DNA of 64,000 bases, taken from contig NZ_RCIO01000001.1 in the NCBI RefSeq assembly GCF_004000235.1, positions 310,001 through 374,000 on the forward strand, given 5' to 3'. The notes below the pieces were generated by a model. That model searched no databases and was not told the origin of the DNA. It saw nothing but the letters and a program-made list of their open reading frames with translations. This document shows, piece by piece, positions 49,079 to 57,924 of the stretch. A program made the translations under genes and the position numbers. Within the stretch, counting starts at the first letter, position 1. Each line of letters opens with the position of its first letter. The DNA is from Mesorhizobium sp. Z1-4 (lineage in GTDB: Bacteria > Pseudomonadota > Alphaproteobacteria > Rhizobiales > Rhizobiaceae).

Positions 49079-49933
49079 ATGTCAAATCCAATTATCCAAT
49101 TCGACGACGTATCGTTCAGTTACGCCGGTACCGACAGCTTCGCGCTTCAGTCGGTAAGCCTTGAAATCAAGGAAGGCGAATACGTCGCCATCCTTGGCCT
49201 CAACGGGGCCGGCAAGACAACGCTCGGCCTGTGCGTCAACGGTATCGTGCCGACCATGCTCGGCGGAAACCTGACCGGGAAAGTGACCGTCGGAGGGCTC
49301 GACGTTTCCGAGTACCCGGTTCGCGAACTCGCCAAGCTTGTCGGCATTGTGTTCGACAACCCCGAGTTCCAGATGAGCCAGATGTCCGCGGCCGAGGAAG
49401 TCGCGCTCGGGCTCGAGCATGCCGGCGTTCCGCACGAGGCAATGCACGAGATCGTGTCCGATTCGCTGGCAATGGTCGGGCTCGCCGGTTTCGAAGCCCG
49501 CTCGCCGCTCGGTCTGTCAGGCGGCCAGCAGCAGCGTCTCGCCATCGCCGCGGTGCTGGCGATGAAGCCGCGCATTCTCATCATGGACGAACCGACATCC
49601 AACCTCGACCCGATCGGGAAACAGGAAGTGTTCGACATGGCAGCAAAGCTGAATGGCGAACAGGGCATGACGGTCATCGTCATCGAGCACGAAGTGGAGG
49701 TCATGGCACGCTACGCCGACCGCGTGATCGTGATGGATGGCGGCCGGGTTGTGATGAACGGCACACCTCAGGAGATATTCAGCCGCGTAGACGAACTGGC
49801 CGCGCTGAAGCTGAGGGTTCCCGAAGCCGTTGCCCTTGCCAAACAACTCGAAGCGCGGGGCGTCTGGAAGGGCGATTTTCCTGTGCGCACCGAAACCGCG
49901 GTCGACCGCGTCAATGCGATGCTGAAGGCATAA
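49079..49933 (+). CDS. ecfA: ECF transporter ATPase EcfA
   Basis: First ECF ATPase, 284 residues. Walker [10 protein letters not shown] is near residue 40, the Q-loop [22 protein letters not shown] near 90, signature LSGGQQQRL near 145, Walker [13 protein letters not shown] near 165 and the switch His in VIEHEVE near 204. All motifs are canonical, so this subunit should carry the competent catalytic residues of its half-sites. It starts 67 bases after the S component and is followed by one base before the second ATPase gene. Confidence 0.9.
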   Translation: MSNPIIQFDDVSFSYAGTDSFALQSVSLEIKEGEYVAILGLNGAGKTTLGLCVNGIVPTMLGGNLTGKVTVGGLDVSEYPVRELAKLVGIVFDNPEFQMSQMSAAEEVALGLEHAGVPHEAMHEIVSDSLAMVGLAGFEARSPLGLSGGQQQRLAIAAVLAMKPRILIMDEPTSNLDPIGKQEVFDMAAKLNGEQGMTVIVIEHEVEVMARYADRVIVMDGGRVVMNGTPQEIFSRVDELAALKLRVPEAVALAKQLEARGVWKGDFPVRTETAVDRVNAMLKA

Positions 49934-49934
49934 A

Positions 49935-50813
49935 ATGGCTGACGAACACCCCATCGCCGCTGATGCCGATGCACCAGCCATTCTTGTCGAGCAGGCGCAC
50001 TACACATATGCGAACGGCAATGTCGTTGCGCTCTCCGGCGTCGACCTGAGGGTCGAAAAGGGCGAGATCATCGGCATCATCGGCCAGAACGGCTCTGGCA
50101 AGACGACGCTCACCAAACTGTTCAACGGCCTGCTGAAACCCTCATCCGGATCCGTTGTCATCAATGGCGTGAACACGGCGACGCAGTCGGTTCAGCAGAT
50201 GGCGCAGCATATCGGCTACGTTTTCCAGAACCCCAACCATCAGCTGTTTGCGCGCACGGTGGACGACGAACTGCGCTTCGGACCGCGCAATATCGGAATG
50301 AGCGAAGACGAGATCGATCAGCGCGTAGCTGAAGCGGTCGAGTTCTTCGGCCTGCGCAACGTGATCGACGAGCATCCCTATCGCGTCAGCTTCCCGATCC
50401 GGAAGCTGGTCGGCATCGCCTCGATTGTCACGATGCGCCCGTCGATCATCATCTTCGACGAGCCTTCGACGGGCCAGGATCATGACACGACCAAGGTCAT
50501 CAACAACCTGATGACGGGTTTGCGCGAACAGGGAACGACCGTCGTGTGCGTTTCCCACGACATGCCTCTTCTGGCTGACGTCGTGGAGCGCGTCATCGTC
50601 ATGAAGGATACCAAAATCATTGCTGACGCATCGCCGCGCGATGTGTTTGCCGACGCCGCTCTGATGCAGCGGACAAACCTCATGGCTCCGCAGGTCACCG
50701 AAATCGCACTTCAGACGACCGTGCCTCTCGGCGGGGCCATTGCATTGACGCCCGCAGAGCTGGCTGACGATATCGCAAATCGTCTCAAGCCGCGCGCCAA
50801 GACCGGATCGTGA
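49935..50813 (+). CDS. ecfA2: ECF transporter ATPase EcfA' with altered signature motif
   Basis: Second ECF ATPase, 292 residues. Walker A GQNGSGKTT near residue 55, Q-loop FQNPNHQLFARTVDDEL near 96, Walker B IIIFDEPSTGQDH near 173 and the switch His in VSHDMPLL near 208. The ABC signature LSGGQ is not present: the corresponding segment reads RVSFPIRKLVGIA near residue 152. The two signature glycines are missing, so one of the two composite ATP sites of the EcfA-EcfA' dimer is probably degenerate. The polar N-terminal arm of about 20 residues is longer than in EcfA. Confidence 0.88.
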   Translation: MADEHPIAADADAPAILVEQAHYTYANGNVVALSGVDLRVEKGEIIGIIGQNGSGKTTLTKLFNGLLKPSSGSVVINGVNTATQSVQQMAQHIGYVFQNPNHQLFARTVDDELRFGPRNIGMSEDEIDQRVAEAVEFFGLRNVIDEHPYRVSFPIRKLVGIASIVTMRPSIIIFDEPSTGQDHDTTKVINNLMTGLREQGTTVVCVSHDMPLLADVVERVIVMKDTKIIADASPRDVFADAALMQRTNLMAPQVTEIALQTTVPLGGAIALTPAELADDIANRLKPRAKTGS

Positions 50814-50826
50814 GGACAATTCAGAG

Positions 50827-51720
50827 ATGTCGATAAGCAACCCATTGCCGCTTGCGCTGGTTCCTGGCAACTCCTTCATTCACAACGTCAGCCCCGGTCC
50901 GAAGATGATCCTGGTGGTGGGCTACGTCATCCTGGCCTTCTCGACGCAGAACATCATCATTCTCTACTCGATGGCGGCGATTGCGTTCATTTTCGCTATC
51001 TGGGCCGGAATTCTCAGAACCTTCCTGAAGGGCCTTCTGATCCTGTTGCCCATCGGCTCGTCGCTGCTGGCGCTGCAGATTCTGGCGCCGGCGGTGGAAA
51101 AGCCGTGGACCGCCGCTGCCGAGCTCGGACCGGTCACTCTCTATATCGACGGGCTCTATTACGGGTTCGTGCTGCTGGGACGAATTTTCGCTTCGCTGGC
51201 GATTGCGCTCGTGATGCTGATGACGACGCATCCCAGCGACATGTTCACCACATTCACCAAGCTGCGCGTCCCCTACACGCTCAACTTCATGCAGGCGATG
51301 ACGCTGCAGCTGATCCCGGTCTTTCAGCGCGAAGTCGGCATCATCCTGAGCGCCCAGAAATCACGCGGAATGAAAGGCAGCGGTTTCTCCGCCGTCCTCC
51401 CAAGCTTTATTCCGGTGTTTGTCGGCGCGATCGAACGCGTGCAGCAGCTCTCCATTTCGCTGGAATCGCGCGGCTTCGGCTCGACCGGGCACAAGACCAG
51501 CTACCGCAAGGTCAAGGGCAAATGGAGTGACACGGCTATCGCTGTCTGCTCGATCGTCATCATGGCGACGCTGGCGGTGATGTCGATCATGCGCGGCTCG
51601 TGGAATCTGAGCGACCAGATCACGTTCAGCGCCAACTTCGTGCTCGGGCTCTTCCTGCTCGTCGCCGGCACCTTTCTCACAATCGTGACGATCACGATTG
51701 CCTTCATGTTCCGCAAGTAG
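50827..51720 (+). CDS. ecfT: ECF transporter transmembrane subunit EcfT
   Basis: Scaffold subunit of 297 residues that couples both ATPases to the S component. It has about six to seven hydrophobic segments and a cytoplasmic helical region with two Arg-containing coupling motifs: SAQKSRGMKGSGF near residue 178 and LESRGFGSTG near 213, the Ala-Arg-Gly type signatures of EcfT. ATG 50827 follows the EcfA' stop by 13 bases. It completes a full ECF cassette encoded by four adjacent genes, so this is a dedicated (group I) ECF importer rather than one sharing a common energising module. Confidence 0.87.
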   Translation: MSISNPLPLALVPGNSFIHNVSPGPKMILVVGYVILAFSTQNIIILYSMAAIAFIFAIWAGILRTFLKGLLILLPIGSSLLALQILAPAVEKPWTAAAELGPVTLYIDGLYYGFVLLGRIFASLAIALVMLMTTHPSDMFTTFTKLRVPYTLNFMQAMTLQLIPVFQREVGIILSAQKSRGMKGSGFSAVLPSFIPVFVGAIERVQQLSISLESRGFGSTGHKTSYRKVKGKWSDTAIAVCSIVIMATLAVMSIMRGSWNLSDQITFSANFVLGLFLLVAGTFLTIVTITIAFMFRK

Positions 51721-51737
51721 AATTCCGGAGATCTGTC

Positions 51738-52526
51738 ATGCCCGTCAGCGGTAAAGACGAACCGCAGCATCATATTCGCCTGAAATCCGGCGATGTCGGC
51801 CGCTACGTGTTCCTGCCGGGCGATCCCGGCCGGTGCGAACCCATTGCACAGCTGTTCGACAATCCGCGTCTCGTCGCGGCCAACCGCGAATATACGACAT
51901 GGGCCGGCACGCTCGACGGCGAACCGGTCGCGGTTACGTCGACCGGCATCGGCTGTCCGTCCGCGGCAATTGCCATCGAAGAGCTGAAGAATGTCGGCGC
52001 CGACACCTTCATTCGCGTCGGAACGTCCGGAGCCATGCAGCCGGACATCAAACCCGGCACCCTGGGCGTGATCAGCGGCGCAATCCGTGACGAAGGCACG
52101 TCGAGCCATTACCTGCCGATCGAGTTTCCGGCTGTCGCAGACCTTGAGGTTACGCGCGCGCTCGCGCTCGGCGCCCGCAAGACCGGCCAGCCCTACCGCA
52201 TCGGCATCGCCCAGTCGAAGGACTCCTTCTTCGGCCAGCACGAGCCCGGGCGCATGCCCGTCGCGAACCGGCTGAAGGATCGCTGGAGCGCATGGGTTGC
52301 CGGCGGCGCGATCTGTTCGGAAATGGAGGCCGCGGGGCTTTTCATCGTCGGCTCGACGCTGAGAGTGCGGGTTGGCGGGATCATGCAGATCCTGGGCCAC
52401 CACGACCAGTCGCCGATGACGGCCGAGGAAAAGGCGTCCGTCTCGCTCGACGACCTCCTTACGACAGCGGTAGCCGGCCTGCGCGAACTGATTGCGCATG
52501 ACCGTGCGGAAGCAGGTTCGCGATGA
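51738..52526 (+). CDS. Nucleoside phosphorylase 1 (uridine phosphorylase-like)
   Basis: A 262-residue NP-I family phosphorylase that splits a nucleoside with phosphate into base and (deoxy)ribose 1-phosphate. GDPGRCEPIA near residue 33 is the phosphate-binding motif, GTSGAMQ near 96 the second phosphate contact, and SEMEAAGLF near 199 carries the ribose-binding Glu. VRVGGIMQI near the end is a uridine-phosphorylase-like segment. ATG 51738 has CCGGAG upstream. The stop overlaps the start of a paralogue (ATGA). The two differ mainly in the last third, which lines the base pocket, so they may prefer different bases. Confidence 0.87.
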   Translation: MPVSGKDEPQHHIRLKSGDVGRYVFLPGDPGRCEPIAQLFDNPRLVAANREYTTWAGTLDGEPVAVTSTGIGCPSAAIAIEELKNVGADTFIRVGTSGAMQPDIKPGTLGVISGAIRDEGTSSHYLPIEFPAVADLEVTRALALGARKTGQPYRIGIAQSKDSFFGQHEPGRMPVANRLKDRWSAWVAGGAICSEMEAAGLFIVGSTLRVRVGGIMQILGHHDQSPMTAEEKASVSLDDLLTTAVAGLRELIAHDRAEAGSR

Positions 52527-53269
52527 GTGAGGAGCCGCAATATCACCTTCAGCTGCGCCGCGGCGATGTCGGCCGCTACGTGCTTCTGCCTGGAGACCCC
52601 GGGCGGTGCGAGCCGATCGCCGCATTGTTCGACAGTGCCGAACATGTAGCGTCCAACCGCGAATATACGACGTATACCGGCTTGCTGAACGGTGAGAAGG
52701 TAAGCGTCGTTTCGACCGGTATCGGCTGTCCATCCGCGGCGATCGCTGTGGAAGAGCTGATCAAGATCGGGGCGGACACCTTCATCAGGGTCGGCACCTC
52801 GGGCGCAATACAGCCCGGCACGCCAGACGGCACGCTTGCCGTGGTGACCGGCGCAATCCGCGACGAAGGCACCTCATCGCACTATCTGCCCATTGAGTTC
52901 CCGGCCATCGCCGACCCGCAGGTCGTCGATGCACTGGCTATCGCCGCCAAACGTCTCGAGATTCCACACATGCTGGGCGTGAGCCAGTCGAAGGATTCGT
53001 TCTACGGCGAAACCGAACCGGAGCGCATGCCGCTTGCGGGTCAGCTCGCCGACCGGTGGAACGCATGGATCGGCGGCGGTGCCATCTGTTCCGAAATGGA
53101 GGCTTCGGCGATCTTCGTGATTGCCTCCATTCACCGTGTGCGGGCAGGCGGCGTGATGCAGATGCACTCGGGCGACGGCACGGTCGGCCGGGAACTTCTG
53201 CTCAATTCGGCCGTCGAGGCGCTCCGGGTTCTCATCGAAGCAGATCGAAACCAGCAACAATGGCCGTAA
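52523..53269 (+). CDS. Nucleoside phosphorylase 2 (tandem paralogue)
   Basis: A 248-residue NP-I phosphorylase, clearly homologous along its whole length to the preceding gene product (shared GDPGRCEPIA, STGIGCPSAAIA, GADTFIRVGTSGA, AIRDEGTSSHYLPIEFPA, AICSEMEA). The ribose-binding Glu lies in SEMEASAIF. It lacks the HHDQSPMTAEEK insert present in copy 1 and has a shorter MHSGDGTVG in its place. It overlaps the upstream gene by four bases and the MFS gene by ten. The duplication is old: many differences are spread over the protein. Confidence 0.87.
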   Translation: MSEEPQYHLQLRRGDVGRYVLLPGDPGRCEPIAALFDSAEHVASNREYTTYTGLLNGEKVSVVSTGIGCPSAAIAVEELIKIGADTFIRVGTSGAIQPGTPDGTLAVVTGAIRDEGTSSHYLPIEFPAIADPQVVDALAIAAKRLEIPHMLGVSQSKDSFYGETEPERMPLAGQLADRWNAWIGGGAICSEMEASAIFVIASIHRVRAGGVMQMHSGDGTVGRELLLNSAVEALRVLIEADRNQQQWP

Positions 53270-54576
53270 GTGCAGACGTATCGCGGTTGCACGCGGCCGC
53301 GCCAGACTACGCCCGGGAAATGGAACTTTACCAGAAGCGGAACTTCGCGCTTCTGGTGCTGGATGGCGCCTGCTTCGCCTTTGCCATTTCACTGCTGTCG
53401 GAAACAACCATCATTCCCGCCTTTGTGCAGGCGCTGAGCGGCAGCACGCTTCTGGTCGGGCTTGTCGCCGCCACGTTCGCGGTCGGGCGCTACCTGCCCC
53501 AGCTCGTGGGGGCCCATCTGGTGCAGGGCCGCAGCCGGCGCAAGCCGCTGCTGCTCGCAATCGTGCTCGCCGAGAGGGTTGGCATCCTGGCGATCGCCAT
53601 TGCCGCGCAGCTGATCGGCGTCATCGACGAATCTGCCGTGCTCGTGCTCTTTTTCATCGCCTTTTGCGGCTATGCCATCACCACGGGACTGATCGGACCG
53701 GTTTACGGCGACTTTGTCGCAAAATCGCTGACCCGGGGACGCGGTGTCTTTTTCGGTACGGTGCAGCTTCTCGGCGGCCTGCTCGGTTTCAGCGCCGCCA
53801 TGGTGGCCGAGTACATCATCAAGACGTCGCCTTTTCCGACCGGAAACCAGCTGTGCTTCTGGATAAGTTTCGGCCTGTCCTTCCTGTCCATCGCATTCGT
53901 GGCTTCGCTGCGTGAAATCCCCTACCCGCATGTGCAGCCGCGCGGCCGGTTCTGGGCCACGGTTGCGAGCATTCCCGGACTTCTGGCCGAAAACGAAGCC
54001 TATCGGCGTTTCCTCGCAGCCCGCATCATGTTTGCCCTGGCAACATGCGGCGTCGGCTTCGTGGTCGTGGACGGCATGGGTGACGTTCTGGCGCTCTCCG
54101 ATGCCGCGTTGCTGGCGGCCGTCTTCATCTTTTCGCAGGCCACACTCGGATTTGCCCTTGGCGTCCTCGGCAATTATTTCGGATGGAAGCTGATCGTCTT
54201 TCTGGGCGGCTGCCTCGTCGCCATCGGAATGTCGGGGGCGCTGCTCGCCCATTCGCTGCCGGTCTACATTGTCATCTTCATTGCGCTGGGCGGTGCCAAT
54301 GCCGTGACGGTGATCGGCGACCCCAACATGTCGATCGAGATGGCGCCGGCAGAACGCACGAGCCTTTACCTGGGCACGACCTCGACGCTTCTTGCGCCGT
54401 TTTTCATCTTCGGCCCGCTGATCGCCGGTGCACTGATCGACGTGGTCGGATACGACGCCATTTTCGCGGCGGCCCTGGCTTTTGCCGTCGTCGGAATGGC
54501 GCTGGCGCTGCGCATGCCCGAACCCCGCAAAATCGTAGAACCTGATGCAGTCGGACAGCCCGGCGCCATCCCATGA
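53260..54576 (+). CDS. MFS transporter
   Basis: Major facilitator superfamily protein of 438 residues with 12 hydrophobic segments; a cytoplasmic loop between segments 2 and 3 with GRSRRKPLLLAIVLAER-type sequence (residues about 84-100) replaces the usual GxxxDRxGRR. The overlap with the phosphorylase gene and the short gap to the nucleoside hydrolase place it in the salvage operon. It could import nucleosides as a second route, or export free bases left after phosphorolysis. The direction of transport cannot be read from the sequence. Confidence 0.83.
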   Translation: MAVSADVSRLHAAAPDYAREMELYQKRNFALLVLDGACFAFAISLLSETTIIPAFVQALSGSTLLVGLVAATFAVGRYLPQLVGAHLVQGRSRRKPLLLAIVLAERVGILAIAIAAQLIGVIDESAVLVLFFIAFCGYAITTGLIGPVYGDFVAKSLTRGRGVFFGTVQLLGGLLGFSAAMVAEYIIKTSPFPTGNQLCFWISFGLSFLSIAFVASLREIPYPHVQPRGRFWATVASIPGLLAENEAYRRFLAARIMFALATCGVGFVVVDGMGDVLALSDAALLAAVFIFSQATLGFALGVLGNYFGWKLIVFLGGCLVAIGMSGALLAHSLPVYIVIFIALGGANAVTVIGDPNMSIEMAPAERTSLYLGTTSTLLAPFFIFGPLIAGALIDVVGYDAIFAAALAFAVVGMALALRMPEPRKIVEPDAVGQPGAIP

Positions 54577-54589
54577 AAGTGAGGCCGCC

Positions 54590-55510
54590 ATGCGCCGAAT
54601 GATTATCGACACCGACACCGCCGCCGACGACAGCTTCGCCATCCTGATCGGATTGCTGCACCCACAGGCAAAGCTCGAAGCGGTCACCATCGTTGCCGGC
54701 AATGTCGACTTCGATCAGCAGATCGAGAACGCGTTGATCACCATTGAAGCCGCGGGCCGCGGCGGCGAGGTTCCGGTTTTCCCGGGGGCGCGTGTGCCGC
54801 TCATGCGCCCGTGGCGCGGAGCCAAAGCGCATGGCGACGGCAAGGGCAATCACGACTTCCCCAAACCGAAGCAGAAACCCGAAGCCGAACATGCCGCAAA
54901 TGCGCTGGTGCGTATCGTGAACGAAAATCCCGGCCAGATCGACATCGTTGCGATCGGCCCGCTCACGAACCTGGCCACCGCAATCGCGCTGGACCGGGAC
55001 TTCCCGTCCAAGGTTCGCGAACTGCGCATCATGGGCGGCTGCGACAATTCGGTCGGCAACATCACCGCGGCGGCTGAATATAACTTCTACGTCGATCCGG
55101 AGGCGGCCGAGATCGTGCTGCAGGCCGGGTTCAACACGACGATCGTGACCTGGACGCTGACCCTGTCCCACGCACTCTGGAGCAAGGAGCAACTGGACAG
55201 GATCGCACGCAAGAAGACCAAGCTTTCGGAATTCTTCACGATCCTCGACACGCCCAATCTGGCTTACAACCAGACCAAGGACATCATGGGCAGCACGCAC
55301 CCGGACTCGCTCAATGCGATGCTGCTGGTGCGCCCGGACCTGGTGAAATCGGAAAGCCGCAAGTTCGTCTCCGTCGAGACCGTCAGCGAAATGACCCGCG
55401 GCTATTCGCTGTTCGACCACCGCCCGGAGCGCAATGCTCCCAACGCCACCGTCATTCATGACGTCGATGCCGAGGGTTTCTACGAAGCTTTTTCGGAACT
55501 CCTGAGCTGA
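54590..55510 (+). CDS. Nucleoside hydrolase (IUNH family)
   Basis: Calcium-dependent N-ribohydrolase of 306 residues that splits nucleosides into base and ribose. The Asp cluster at the N-terminus reads DTDTAADDS (residues 7-15), a variant of the common DTDPGxDDA with Thr-Ala in place of Pro-Gly. Other landmarks are IVAIGPLTNLA-like sequence near 120, EYNFYVDPEAAEIVL near 160 and VIHDVDAEGFYE near 290, where the Asp would be the last Ca ligand. ATG 54590 is used. Free ribose from this enzyme would feed the ribokinase encoded at 45422. Confidence 0.87.
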   Translation: MRRMIIDTDTAADDSFAILIGLLHPQAKLEAVTIVAGNVDFDQQIENALITIEAAGRGGEVPVFPGARVPLMRPWRGAKAHGDGKGNHDFPKPKQKPEAEHAANALVRIVNENPGQIDIVAIGPLTNLATAIALDRDFPSKVRELRIMGGCDNSVGNITAAAEYNFYVDPEAAEIVLQAGFNTTIVTWTLTLSHALWSKEQLDRIARKKTKLSEFFTILDTPNLAYNQTKDIMGSTHPDSLNAMLLVRPDLVKSESRKFVSVETVSEMTRGYSLFDHRPERNAPNATVIHDVDAEGFYEAFSELLS

Positions 55511-55547
55511 ACCGCCGGCACGCAAAAAGTGCCACCGCTCCCGACCC

Positions 55548-56249
55548 TCACCCCGAGATGACGCGGGCCTTCATCCAGAGAAAAAGCGGCAACCGCTGCC
55601 ACTGAGCCAGGTGTTCCCGCGCCGGGGTGATCTCGGGCAGCGGCTCGCGCAATGATGTGATGCCGAGACCGGCCGCCTCCAGGGCAGAGGCATAACGCTC
55701 CAGAGACTGTGTCCAGCCGGAAAAGTGCATCGTCAGGCCGTTGCCCTTTGCTTCGGTCTCGAACTTGCGGCGTTCAAAATAATTGTCGCCGGCGCCGATG
55801 GTCTGCAGGTCCGCAAGCGGGTGTACAATCGAGATCACCAGCGTGCCATCGTCGCGCAGCACGCGCCGGAATTCCCGCACCGCGGCCGGCAGGTCCTCAA
55901 CGTCCATGAGCATGTTGTAGGAGATGACGGTGTCGAAGCTTCCGGTCGCAAAAGGCAGGTCGGTCGCGGGCGCGACTATATAGTCGGCGGCCGATTCAGC
56001 ACCCTTCGCAGCGTCGACAAGTTCTGCGACCGCGTCGACTGCCGTAATACGATAGCCGAGCGGCTTCAGCGTACGGGCAACCCTGCCCTCGCCGCAGCCG
56101 ATGTCCAGCAATTCGCCCGAGCCGGCCCCGACGAACTCCGCGAAAGCAGACTGATAGGCCCAGAACGCGTCATGATCGGGCGACCGGGCCCAGTCGATCC
56201 ACTCGCGGGCAAACCGCGACCAGTGCTTCTGATCGTCGCCGACCGTCAT
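55548..56249 (-). CDS. Class I SAM-dependent methyltransferase
   Basis: A 233-residue methyltransferase with a Rossmann fold. Motif I is LLDIGCGEGRVA near residue 47, the acidic residue after beta 2 is in ITAVDAVAEL, and motif post-I DLPFATGSFDTVIS and IVHPLADL mark the substrate side. It resembles UbiE/COQ5-like small-molecule methyltransferases, but no specific relative is recognised. It converges on the nucleoside hydrolase gene and lies 32 bases downstream of the acyl-CoA synthetase gene, so it may be the last gene of the leftward CoA operon. Confidence 0.82.
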   Translation of the reverse strand: MTVGDDQKHWSRFAREWIDWARSPDHDAFWAYQSAFAEFVGAGSGELLDIGCGEGRVARTLKPLGYRITAVDAVAELVDAAKGAESAADYIVAPATDLPFATGSFDTVISYNMLMDVEDLPAAVREFRRVLRDDGTLVISIVHPLADLQTIGAGDNYFERRKFETEAKGNGLTMHFSGWTQSLERYASALEAAGLGITSLREPLPEITPAREHLAQWQRLPLFLWMKARVISG

Positions 56250-56281
56250 TTCGCGTTCCTTTCAAAGGCAGGGCCGGACGC

Positions 56282-57922
56282 CTATCTCCAAACGCCCTCC
56301 ACCCGGTCGAAACTGTCCTTGCGCAGGTCCTCGCTCGCCGCAATCAGTTTTTGCTTGGCAATCTTGTGCGAGGGTGTACGCGGATAGTCATCGATGAAGG
56401 CGACATAACGCGGCACCTTGAAGGCCGCGAGTTTGCCCTTGCTGTGCTCGAACAGCGCGTCGAGCGAAAAGCCGTCCCGCGCCACACCGGGCTTGAGCTT
56501 GATATAGGCCTTGACCTCTTCCTTGCGCAGCGGGTCGGGCACCGGCACAACCGCCACTTCCTCCACCTCAGGCAACTCCTCCAGGACCGCCTCGACTTCC
56601 CGAGCCGAGATGTTCTCGCTGGATCGACGCACCATGTCCTTGATGCGCCCGACAATCGACAGGTATCCGTCCTCGTCGCGGATGAACAGATCGCCGGTGC
56701 GGAACCAGTCGCCGTCGAAGCTGTCGGCGTTGGCGTCGGGGCGCTTGTAATAGCCCTGCAGGATCGAGCGGCCGCGGATCTGCAGTTCGCCGGGCTCGCC
56801 CGGGGCGCATTCGCGCCCGTCTTCGCCAACCACCCGCGTCTCGCGGAACGGCGCGGCAATGCCGCATGTGCGTTTGTCGAGCTTGTGGGTCGCGGCAACC
56901 GGGACCATCATGCCGGCACCGATCTCCGTCATGCCGAAGGAATCGCGCGCAACGACACCGAACCGTTCCTCCGCTTCCTTCACGGAGGCAGGCGACCAGC
57001 CGAAGGCATTGATGTAGCGCAGGGACATTTTTGCGTCGGCGGCGCTCGGCGGCAGCGTTTTCAGCGCCGCTTCAGGGAAATAGGTGTAGTTGATCTCAAG
57101 GTCGCGGGCCCAATCGAAGAACCGCGTCAGACTCATGCGCCGGGCGATATAGGCAGTGCCGCCGAGCTGCATGGTCATCAGAAGCTGCCACTGCGGGTCC
57201 ATATAAAAAAACGGCGCCCAAAGCAGCGACCGCTTCACCTCGTCCGCACCCATTCCGGCCGCGGCCGAAAGCGCAAGCAGCAGCCAGTAATCGTGGCTGA
57301 GCATGCATCCCTTCGGAAAGCCTGTCGTACCCGACGTATATTGCAGGCTCATCAGATCGGTCGGAGCAACCGGCCAAGGGGCTTTCCACTGACGGTTTTC
57401 AGCCATCAGCTCTTCGATCGAGACATAGGGCGCCCCGCCGCCTCGCACGAAAACACGCGCATCGTCGAGAACGGCCGGCCGTTTCGTCATGCCTTCCAGC
57501 GCCGGCAAAAGAGCAGCGTCTGTGATGATTGCCTGCGCGTCCGACTGGTTGAGCAGAAAGTCGAGCTCGGCACTTGTGTAGCTGTTGTTGGTCGGAACCA
57601 GAACCGCGCCGAGCTTGGCGAGCGCGAACCAGGACACCACGAACTCCGGCACATTGGGCATCATCAGAGCGACATGCGCGCCTTTGCGAATGCCTCGCGC
57701 CAGAAGTGCTGCCGCCATCGTGTCGGAACGCTTGTCCAGCTCGGCATAAGAAAGGCTGATCTCGTCCTCGAACCAGATCGCAGCGGGTGCATCGCCCATC
57801 GTGGCCGCACGTTCGGCCACGAATGCGCCAATCGAAGCCGGAAAGTCCAGGGCAGCCAGCTTTTCCGCCACGCCCTGCATCTCGGCGATGCCCGGGTCGA
57901 TGGTTGCGCTGTTGAGGCTCAT
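56282..57922 (-). CDS. AMP-forming acyl-CoA synthetase
   Basis: Acid-CoA ligase of 546 residues. The ATP loop YTSGTTGFPKGCMLSH is near residue 190, DSFGMTEIG near 320, DWFRTGDLFIRD near 408 and the catalytic Lys in a PRTPSHKIAKQKL segment near 520. It resembles bile-acid/crotonobetaine-type ligases (CaiC-like) more than long-chain synthetases. ATG 57922 has GGAG eight bases upstream; GTG 57928 is too close to that site. It follows the enoyl-CoA hydratase gene, overlapping its end, and both lie downstream of an ABC importer on the same strand, so the imported acid is probably activated here. Confidence 0.87.
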   Translation of the reverse strand: MSLNSATIDPGIAEMQGVAEKLAALDFPASIGAFVAERAATMGDAPAAIWFEDEISLSYAELDKRSDTMAAALLARGIRKGAHVALMMPNVPEFVVSWFALAKLGAVLVPTNNSYTSAELDFLLNQSDAQAIITDAALLPALEGMTKRPAVLDDARVFVRGGGAPYVSIEELMAENRQWKAPWPVAPTDLMSLQYTSGTTGFPKGCMLSHDYWLLLALSAAAGMGADEVKRSLLWAPFFYMDPQWQLLMTMQLGGTAYIARRMSLTRFFDWARDLEINYTYFPEAALKTLPPSAADAKMSLRYINAFGWSPASVKEAEERFGVVARDSFGMTEIGAGMMVPVAATHKLDKRTCGIAAPFRETRVVGEDGRECAPGEPGELQIRGRSILQGYYKRPDANADSFDGDWFRTGDLFIRDEDGYLSIVGRIKDMVRRSSENISAREVEAVLEELPEVEEVAVVPVPDPLRKEEVKAYIKLKPGVARDGFSLDALFEHSKGKLAAFKVPRYVAFIDDYPRTPSHKIAKQKLIAASEDLRKDSFDRVEGVWR

Positions 57923-57924
57923 GG

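Noticed and set aside
53389-54702. Long minus-strand frame antisense to the MFS and nucleoside hydrolase genes
   Set aside because: Composition (Asp/Gln/Arg/His-rich, no domain) is that of an antisense shadow of a high-GC gene; the plus strand has clear homologous genes.
55517-55533. GGCAC-N7-GTGCC hairpin between the nucleoside hydrolase and methyltransferase genes as a terminator
   Set aside because: Only five pairs and no T-run on either strand; too weak to call.
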